Below, piece by piece: positions 51,975 to 60,000 of a DNA stretch of 60,000 nt (positions within the stretch are counted from its first letter, which is position 1; each line of letters begins with the position of its first letter). The notes beneath the pieces are model-generated. The model did no database searches, was not told the origin of the DNA, and saw only the letters and a list, made by a program, of their open reading frames with translations. Location: contig OU612070.1 in NCBI GenBank assembly GCA_914767715.1, positions 7,893,501-7,953,500 on the forward strand. Direction: 5' to 3'. The translations under genes were made by a program, and so were the position numbers. Source of the stretch: Membranipora membranacea. Taxonomy: Eukaryota; Bryozoa; Gymnolaemata; Cheilostomatida; Membraniporidae.

Positions 51975-54349
51975 ACTATTTTACCAATAATTTTACAGTG
52001 TTTGTATTGCCAATCAGCACCCAATTAAATTGCCATATTTTCATATGCTATGCTAAATGTGGTATAGAAATAATTGTTAAAGATATAATTTTCAGTTTTT
52101 GGCTAGAGTAGATGATTTTATTGTGTCAATAAATGGTTTTGGCCTTATAAATAATGTTAAGATGTTGACATTTCTTATGCTGCTGTTTGTTGAGTGCTTT
52201 TTATTAGACAAACAAAATTACCATCAGTTCAACTGGATATTACTAATATTATATATCATGATTATAATTTTATCAGAACAATTGAGAAATATAATTTTTC
52301 CAGATTTATGTGTATTTTATCTAACTTATAAGAAATAAATTATCGTTTCATAACAGATAATCTCGTAGGAAACAATGGTGTGCGGCAAAATTGCAATTAT
52401 TTTTCACTAACTATACCAAGTAATATTTATAAAAATAAATTTATCTTTAATTTTACATCTTTGAGCAACTGAAATCACCTCCATATGAGCCACAAAAAGA
52501 TTGATCTTCCTTCCACAGTGATTAGCTAACTATACTCTATGCCCAGTATTTTGATTGAATATTTAGGTAGAAAATTTGTCTAAAATTGTTCCACAACAGG
52601 TCACAGATGTAGTCGGTTTTCCATAAATCTGTCTGCATCATTTTTTTAACGATAGTCCAGACAATATGGTGAAAACAAGCAAAAGCATTTATCCAGGTTG
52701 TTTCACAATTTTACACTCACTGCGCTGGAGCTACACAAGTATTTCCCCAATCTATGGGAAGTAGTAAACATAACTGAAAGGAATATCTTTACCTGAAAAA
52801 AAAATTTAGATTGGGCCACTCAATTCTTGGTGTTGGTTTTCTTTATAGTTTAACCTGCCAATCACTTTACTATAATAAAACTTCTGAAATTGACTTCTTT
52901 ATTTTGCATCTTCTATCATTTCCTCTATCATTAGGGAATTCCAAGAATCCCAGGAATCCCAGGATTACCTAAGTTTCCTCAATGGAAGTTATCAGATTGC
53001 GACACTTAGCTAGGGCTCATCAAAAAAAGGGGATTTTGCATTACATTCCGAAGAAAGTTTCCTTATATGTAAATCGGAATTATTCTCATATTATAATAAA
53101 ACTGTGTAGCCTGGTGTAATAAATTATAATAAAACTGTCACAAATGAAAGTGATAATTTATGTCAGCGATATTGCGTCGGCGTAGCACTTTTGTTTCCAT
53201 GATGGTCATAAACCAAACTCGAGTATTGTTTATGAATTCATATGTTTGTTTTATTGCGCTGAATGTTTTACTATGTAATATTTGTCTGAGATCATTTATG
53301 ATACTGAATTAGAATTAATAAGTGGGCTGACAGGTCAGAGTAAAATGAGTGCTGTGTACAAGTTTCGTGAAAGACATGACAAGACATATGACTGCACCAT
53401 ACAATACAAATAAGAAATTTGTTGTACCAGGCTATCTAAGAGTATCAGCTAACTCGGATTGATCAAGTGCACACGATTGCTTGTATGACTGAAATTGGTT
53501 ATAATTTGGTTAAATACCAGCATTTAAAAGTCTAGGTTTGAAAAAGAAAAATAAAGATAAATAAAATAACAAAAGGAAGAAAATATGATCATTTCCAGTC
53601 ACCAATTTTTTAATTTTGTTTTCTATTTGCCTTTTTTTACTGGTTACACTAATTGTGCGTTCACAATGTGAAGCCAATAAAAAGTCGCATGTCACAAAAT
53701 TATGAACATCTGGAGAAGTGTCACAGCGATCATCACTTAAAATTTGTAATCTTTGTTATTTTGGCTAAAAACTGGGCTTGAGCAGTTCATTGGTCAATTT
53801 ATAATGTGTGCTTCTTATGTGTATGCCTTACACTACACAATAGATGTCTTTTTCACTGCAAAACTATGTCTTTTTATGGAAATCTGCCCTTTGAATTATT
53901 AGGGCAAACTATATTTATACAAATACCATAAATGGGCAAGGAGAATAAGCCAGTTATTGGCTTCTCTAATTACCTTATGTAGGGTCAAAGGTATAGTATA
54001 AACAACACACAGATTACATCACCACTATAGTTTTGTAATCAATCTTTTGTTTAGATTGTCAAGCTACCCACTTGTGACAAAGCTTGTCGAGACTGGCTAG
54101 GTTCAGGGGAATCCCAGGAATGTGATTCTGGGTGGTCAGACCGTATATCTTGCATCAATAATGAGGGAAAACTATAACTCTAAACAGGGATTTCTTACGC
54201 CTGTTTTCTAGAATATTCTAGGGTTTCCAGAATAAGCTGACCAAGGGATTCCCCAAATCTTGCCTTATCAAAAAAGTCTTTATCATGCGGATTTTTATTC
54301 TGTTTTAGGGACATGCTGTCATGTGATTCATTCATGGTCATTCTATATT

Positions 54350-54440
54350 AATTCAAGAAGCTCAGCGAGAAATAAGCTTGAAACGAGCGTCTGCCTAATA
54401 ATCACTGTTAATAAGATTGTTGTGGGTTCGAATCTCATCA
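54350..54440 (+). mobile_element. tRNA-like SINE fragment (B-box side)
   Basis: GAGCGTCTGCCTAATAATCA followed by GGGTTCGAATCTC (near 54426-54438) resembles the anticodon arm and T arm of a tRNA. The D-arm side (AGCTCAGCGA near 54360) is interrupted by about 16 extra bases. It is not a working tRNA and is a different family from the copy at 22855-23078. Confidence 0.5.
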
Positions 54441-54602
54441 AAATCAGTTTTTTTCAAATGGGTGCTTTATAACTGGAGCATTTTTACCGTAATCTTCTAC
54501 TGCTATTGAGTTGTTTTCTGAAAGTACCCAACAGCTCAGTGAGCTATTGAAATACCTCTCTGCTTGCACTATTTTGCTACCGATATGCAAAAATTTCTGT
54601 GG

Positions 54603-54666
54603 TGGGAGGGCGCTTAAGCGCCCCTCCCCGCCACGACTACGGCGTGTGGATCGGGCTGCGCCCGAT
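54603..54666. other. Pair of GC-rich hairpins
   Basis: GGGCGCTTAAGCGCCC (54608-54623) is a perfect 16-bp palindrome within a longer arm pair (GGGAGG...CCTCCC). ATCGGGCTGCGCCCGAT (54650-54666) is a second stem of 7 bp with a 3-nt loop. The GC content stands out sharply from the surroundings. Confidence 0.8.
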
Positions 54667-54743
54667 TATTATGCTCATCTCTGAAAAGTCAGTGAGTGAA
54701 ATTTTTTAGAATATACGCCCCTGCCCATAAATCATAGGATTTT

Positions 54744-54752
54744 GGGAATTCC
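54744..54752 (+). promoter_or_regulatory. kB-like motif GGGAATTCC
   Basis: Matches the core of the NF-kB consensus GGGRNNYYCC, 276 bp upstream of the IkB TATA box. Similar motifs also occur in neighbouring intronic and intergenic DNA, so on its own it is weak evidence. Confidence 0.35.
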
Positions 54753-54958
54753 AGAAACCAATTTAGTGCCATTGATTGGTTGTGATTGGACATTGAAGCT
54801 AGTTATTGTTTACAGCAGTTTCATTGGCTGCAGCGACTCTATTGTGGTTCTCATTTTCCAAAGTCATAATCATATCACACATCTCCCACTAAATCATAGG
54901 TTGAGAGAAAATTGCATCAGCAACTCCAAAGGATATCATCTGTCAGACAAGTCACTGT

Positions 54959-54967
54959 GGGAATCCC
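54959..54967 (+). promoter_or_regulatory. Proximal kB-like motif GGGAATCCC upstream of the IkB gene
   Basis: A palindromic NF-kB-type half-site pair 53 bp upstream of the TATA box. Known IkB-alpha promoters carry such sites and are induced by NF-kB as negative feedback. The position fits that role; binding is inferred. Confidence 0.45.
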
Positions 54968-55019
54968 TACTACATAGAATTACAAACCTAGGAGTCAGGA
55001 ATACACCTTTTGCTAAAGG

Positions 55020-55027
55020 TATATAAG
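55020..55027 (+). promoter_or_regulatory. TATA box of the IkB gene
   Basis: TATATAAG followed by a GC-richer stretch (GGAGCG). The expected start site is near 55050. A clean donor (CGGCG|GTGAGT) ends a presumed 5' UTR exon at 55174. Confidence 0.6.
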
Positions 55028-55049
55028 GGAGCGTTGGAACTAATGTTTC

Positions 55050-55174
55050 ATACTTCTCACTGATACAAGAAAATAAAGCACATCAATCAATACCCCAGGA
55101 AAACCCTGAAAACATTGGTTGCACACATACAGGCATGTAGTTGTTGAGCAGTAGATATCACCCTATCAACGGCG
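55050..55174 (+). other. Probable 5' UTR exon of the IkB gene
   Basis: Lies between the TATA box and the donor GTGAGT at 55175. The next exon begins at 55620, after TTTGCAG, with 40 nt of leader before the ATG at 55660. No in-frame start is needed here. Confidence 0.5.
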
Positions 55175-55659
55175 GTGAGTCCAGTCTAGAAGGACACATC
55201 AAATTTATTAGATTAGTAATATGTATTATTATTGGTGATGACTGTGTTCTTAACAACACACATGCATGTGAGTGCAGCGGCTGTTCTATTTCGGCTGACA
55301 GTAAACTGGATGGTTAGCTGCAGCAACTTATCATCATTGGATATGGGTGTATATTGATGTATGATTGTTGAGGAAAGAGAATTGACCACTCCATGAGTCC
55401 TGCTATGTTTGATACTCAGGTTTGTGGTTTGGTAGGGAGCACGTTGTCATATTGTAGCTTTATAATGGTTCTGGTTTTTAATGCCAAATTTTACATGGTT
55501 TAGCCATCAATTGATCTGTTATGCTGACTGCAAGGAAGGCGTATAACTAAATGAGGGTCCCATGTACCAAAATAGATATTTATATATTTATATTTACAAT
55601 AAAGTGTTTCGATTTGCAGTTGATTGCAAAGCTCAGGTTGTAGCTCTTCAAACCTTACG

Positions 55660-58271
55660 ATGGCAGTTAACAAGAACTCACTCAAGACGGATAGTGCATA
55701 CGAGCGCACAGACACCGGATTTGAGTCTGGTTACTCCTCATTCGGAAGTGCTGAACCATACTCTGAACAACGCTCATTTGTGGATAACAAGAGAATGGAC
55801 TCGTTGGACAGTCATGGCGGTTCCATGGCTAGCTCTGACAGCGGATTCAGTGATGGCAGCAGGAGCTACAGTTCAAGTTCTTCCTCAGGTAACAGTCTGA
55901 AGGCAGCAAACAGAGAACACAACTCAGAGGCATCCATGGATTCTGGGCTGGGCTCAATGAGCTCCAGTGGCACTTACACTACCGAACCAAAATCAGCTGC
56001 TGATGAATCCTCAAGCTTTCAGAAATCAACAAGTACAAAGACTGTTTCTCCGATAGATGAACCGGTGGCCAAATTTGAGACCTTTTTACTGTTCTGTCAG
56101 TGGTTGGTGAGTTACAAGCCCAAGTGGACCGACTGGACTCCTAATACAGACATACGAGGCAATCTCAACCCAACTCTGGTTGCGGAGGGCAGAAAACTTT
56201 TATGGGATCAACCTGAAGACCAAGAGGGAGATTTGTAAGTTATTATCCATGACTCAGACGCTCAACCCGTAACTCTGAGGGCACCATTTGTATGCCTAAA
56301 TGTCGAACTGAGAAGAGAAAATGTGGAATTTTCGCCAATCCTGAGTTTTATGCCGTTTGAAATGATTTATTTTATTTTTGTTCATATATTTTTAGAGGGG
56401 CTTTTTGAAAGCACACTTCTTTTATTATGTAAGCATTCTCGGATGAGAAGTCATAAATTAAACAAACAAACAAACAAACAAATGATACCTGATGTGATCT
56501 CATGTCAACTTATCATATATTTTTAGTAGCAAGCAACGGCTATTTATGTTTTACATATATGTGGTATAAAGCATTATTACACAAACTGTTATTTGAAATC
56601 ATGTTTCTGACTCTTTTAGTGAGGCGTTGAATGCAGCTAGAGATGGCGATGAGAATGTAGTAGCATTAGCAGTGCTCTTAGCACCACACCACAAAAAGTT
56701 GAACACGATGAACCACCTTCGACAGACACTTCTGCATGTAGCCTCTGAGAATAAGGAATGTTCTGCTAAGCTGGTCAGGCTGATAATAACTCGGGGTGCC
56801 GACGGGGCAATACCCGATGTATGGGGTAAGTTATTCTATTAATATACATATATAAAAAGCATATAGTTAATTAATTAATATAATTTGAAAAAAATGCTCC
56901 ATGTCTACAGGTGTAAATTGGACGTAATTACGAATTATTAAAGCTGACTTTTTTTGTGGCTATAATACAGACATTTGTTAACAGGTAACACACCGCTGCA
57001 CATAGCCTGTGAATACGGCCGAGCAGATGTCATAACTGCTCTCACTCTTCCCCTCACTAAACCAGAAGTCAGACATCCTTTCTACAAATGTCCTTACAAG
57101 TCACTACCACAAGATAACGTCAACTCTTACAACCACGATGGCAGAGCACCTGTTCATCTTGCCGCTGAATCTGTACACAGTCTGAAACATCGAGAGGCTG
57201 TCGCTGCCATGCATATGTATGCAAAGTGCAACATGGACTACCGAGTAAGTATTATGTGCCCTGGCTTTTAAACTGCTTAAATTTGGTTTCTTGTAAATTT
57301 AAAAGTATTTATGAAATAGCGTTTTTTTGATTATGTTAATGAGGAAAGTAATGGTAGACGGTATTGTGTATATTTAGCGTCTGGGCGATGGTTACTCCGC
57401 ATCACACATAGCAATAGATAACGACGATGAGGAGTGTCTGCAGGTGTGTCTGGAGGCGAAGGCCGACTCAGAAGTAAGGAACTATAAGGGGGAGACACCT
57501 CAACAGCTGGCCTATCTATGCGGCAGTCATAGAATGGTGGAACTATGTCAGAAGTTTGGAGCCGGGGAGTACCAGCTGGAGCATGCTGACACCGAGCCAG
57601 TTGTACATGACTATGAGGAAGATATGGAAACCCAGCCAGAGGTAATAATAAGCACATATTAGAAAGAAGCCCCCTTTTGCTATTGAAGTGTTTACCCTCT
57701 GTTACTGCTGTTATTAGATTTGATATGCTTCCTGGTGGAATAGAAAAAGGAAGTTTATTCTATGAGAAGTAGGCCAGTCAGTTTCTAGGGAAGGTTTTGG
57801 AAAACCTATTCATCATATTCCTACGACCATAACGACCATAACATAATGCGCCTGATATAATTTATCATCCGTGCATGACTGATTAGGGTTATTGATGTTT
57901 TGCCAAGTAAATGGAAAATTCCTAGCCTCAGCTCAGTGTGAATTAGTATCAAATACGAGTGTCATTGTTACCTCCCCTTACTCACCGTCGCCTAGCAGCT
58001 GGTATGAATAGCTCATTATTACAAAACCAGGACACGAGTGCATAGTGATTATAGCTTGCAGCTGATTGGTTGATAAATTTCTTGAATAACAAGTTGGGAA
58101 CCCTATTGAAGCGGAATTTCCATTATCTCTGTCTTATTATTATGGCGGACAACTTCAAATGATTGTGTTTATTGTTGTTTATTTATGCTAGAATATTCTT
58201 GACTTTTCCAGAATGATGTTTCGCTGATGAACGGAGAATTATCTCACAGGCTGCGAGGTTTGGCTGTGTAA
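55660..58271 (+). CDS. IkB-type inhibitor of NF-kB (ankyrin repeats, DSG phosphodegron)
   Basis: Exons 55660-56234, 56620-56825, 56985-57244, 57378-57641 and 58212-58271, all in phase, about 454 residues. The Ser-rich N-terminus (1-150) carries DSGLGS at 94-99, matching the IKK/beta-TrCP degron DSGxxS (human IkB-alpha DSGLDS). A related DSGFSD is at 60-65. Six ankyrin repeats follow: EALNAARDGDENVVALAVLL, TLLHVASENKECSAKLVRLI, TPLHIACEYGRADVITAL, APVHLAAE...EAVAAM, SASHIAIDNDDEECLQVCL and TPQQLAYLCGSHRMVELC. A longer loop after repeat 3 is as in IkB-alpha. The tail is acidic (HDYEEDMETQPE). It should hold a Rel/NF-kB dimer in the cytoplasm until phosphorylated and degraded. If the 57642 donor is skipped, the frame stops at 57660 instead. 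Confidence 0.92.
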
Positions 58272-60000
58272 GACTAAGATGGCTGGTTGGAATGTCTTAC
58301 ACCTTGCTCGTATTCCTCTCACTGCTGAACATCAGAGGATATATCTGCAAAGCTCCCGCCAATACGGCACCCATCCAATTACTCAAATTTCATATATACC
58401 CTTTCCCAAGACGAAGTGGTATCTGTCAAATTTAGCATAATTGGCAAATCAGAGAACGAACAGTACTGATTTAGAGAATGGAAAGGTGAGACGAGTTAGA
58501 CGGACAATTGTGATCATATCTGAAAATTCAGCTGTTAGCTGATGGAATAACATGGACATGTCAGTTCACCTGCTTATATGATACCATAGCTGTATTTGCT
58601 ATAGCAGCCGGGACAATCATTGAAAGCTTTCATCATAGATTTTGGAATCACACATTAGCTACTCTCACTAAGAGATTGTAACTTCTACTATTGCTCATCA
58701 ATTGCATAAAATGCACTTTTAAGTCGTGAACTTTTTCCCTACCTTATACCTATTGCCATGCCTAATTTTTTTTGATAACTGCACCTTTTTTCCCTGGGAA
58801 TATCCATGTATCAATTTGATATGTGAGGCTATTGGACAAGTCTTAGCAGCCCAATAGCTTGTCAAATTGTCATTCTGTAAGTTTTAAAAATCAAAATCAA
58901 TGTCAAAATCATGTCTGTAATTATGCCAGTGTCATGCAGTTTCTTATGAAGGATTTTTACCGGATTTTAGTGTAGATTTTAAGTTTGTGAGCCTCGTTGT
59001 GTGTATGAGTGATCGACTTCCACTTGATATTAGGTATATAAGTAATCCCGTTCACAGTGAATGGGATTACTTACATATATCTAGTGCCAAATGGACTGAT
59101 TGGTGAATATGGGTTTGTAGATGCCAGAATGATGAAGAATCCCACCACTCAGGACACGGACAGCGTTAAACAGGATGATACGCTATACTGAACCAACACC
59201 TTCCTCTGTATTACCAAGATCTCAAATAAATTTCTCACAGAGTTGAGAAATTATTTTTCATGTTGCAATGATAATGATTGCGATCCATTTATGTCAGTAA
59301 CATTTTATAGCCGTTATAACATGGTTAGCAATACAAAACTTTAAAGCAAGCCTACATATTATCTATTATTATATCTATACCATCGTAATTGTAACTGTGT
59401 CTCAAGTGTTATTCTTAATGTTAGCTAAACTATCTCTGTGGTAACAGTTGCCACAGACAGCAACAAATCCTCGAATACTGTAGAATACTGTCGAATACTC
59501 TCAAATGTATTGTAATGATACAAAATACACATATATAATTATGTATACACAAATATGGCTAATGCAGCAAAACTTTTGCTTTTTGTTGTTCAATATCTAT
59601 CTCCTTCCTCCAGGCGTGCGTGTAACAAAATCTTTATCTTTGCCATTTAAAAAGGGAGGCATATCACCTAGCCTAGCTTTTTAGGCTATTAAAGTTTCTG
59701 TACTCGATTCACGATTACTAGCATACAATTGAAAACTTTAATTAAACGTCCATTCATAAATACTAACAATAATTATGCTGTAATTTAGTTATGTTATGAT
59801 GCTATAAAGGTGCTAGATAAGCCAGCATTACTACCTCCCTCTTATATCTTATTAAGTTCTAGTCCCAAAATTCTTAGTGAATATCATAGAAAAATTATAC
59901 TCAGCTGTGGCAATCGGTTATTAATTAAATGATAAAACAACATAGTATACCAATATTTGAATCTCTTTGAATACTGCTGCATTTATTTTTAGATCTTAGA
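58272..60000. other. 3' flank of the IkB gene; no further gene seen
   Basis: AT-rich sequence. An AATAAA at 59225-59230 is a candidate polyadenylation signal, nearly 1 kb past the stop. A 20-bp-arm palindrome lies at 59033-59080. No open frame or RNA gene can be supported up to the window end. Confidence 0.5.
59033..59080. repeat. Short palindrome (TATATAAGTAATCCC...)
   Basis: AAGTAATCCCGTTCAC pairs with GTGAATGGGATTACTT, with one mismatch and a very short loop, and TATAT flanks both sides. It could be a MITE relic or a stable hairpin in the IkB 3' UTR. Confidence 0.7.

Larger units (their letters stand above)
51975..55019. other. Intergenic region between metallopeptidase and IkB genes
   Basis: No credible coding frame. 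Near 52708-52760 there is a degenerate match to 48449-48500 (TTTTACACT...TACAC.AGTATTT.CCC), a possible dispersed repeat. The downstream half contains the SINE-like fragment, two GC-rich hairpins and several GGGAATNCC motifs listed separately. AATAAA-like signals soon after 51974 (for example in GAAATAAATTAT near 52335) could end the metallopeptidase transcript. Confidence 0.6.

Overview
The window is animal nuclear DNA: AT-rich, intron-dense (GT-AG introns of about 0.1-5 kb), with fragments of non-LTR retrotransposons, hAT DNA transposons and tRNA-derived SINEs. An IkB homologue with a DSG phosphodegron marks it as metazoan. The gene set and the compact, intron-rich layout would fit a non-bilaterian or other marine invertebrate, but I cannot name the taxon. 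All gene models below were built by hand by joining reading frames at splice sites with matching phases. They are inference until RNA data confirm them.

Layout. (1) 1-3288: no supported gene. (2) 3289-30322, minus strand: one very large gene. I join 28 coding exons in consistent phase into a protein of about 1569 residues. It has a signal peptide, a long ectodomain with repeated lamin-tail-domain (LTD)-like modules, a cysteine-rich membrane-proximal part, one transmembrane helix and a tail with overlapping NPWY and YNQM motifs. Its introns hold most of the repeats: a hAT element with transposase remnants, a nest of LINE fragments, a SINE, short palindromes and minisatellites. (3) 32064-41229, plus strand: the spliceosomal HAT-repeat protein SYF1/XAB2, 18 exons, about 858 residues. 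(4) 41291-42304, minus strand: a TMEM128-like four-helix protein, tail-to-tail with XAB2 and only 61 bp from it. (5) 42823-43660, minus strand: a 5'-truncated LINE reverse transcriptase. (6) 44437-51974, plus strand: a putative zinc metallopeptidase related to fungal YIL108W, 6 exons. Its 4.4 kb fourth intron contains a 1.38 kb fold-back transposon with an 8-bp target duplication. (7) 55020-58271, plus strand: an IkB-type NF-kB inhibitor with a TATA box, a nearby kB-like motif, a DSGLGS degron and six ankyrin repeats. (8) 58272-60000: 3' flank.

The genes do not form a pathway. XAB2 (splicing and transcription-coupled repair) and TMEM128 are housekeeping genes. The IkB locus looks like a self-contained NF-kB negative-feedback unit. 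The most novel item is the large LTD-type receptor-like membrane protein.
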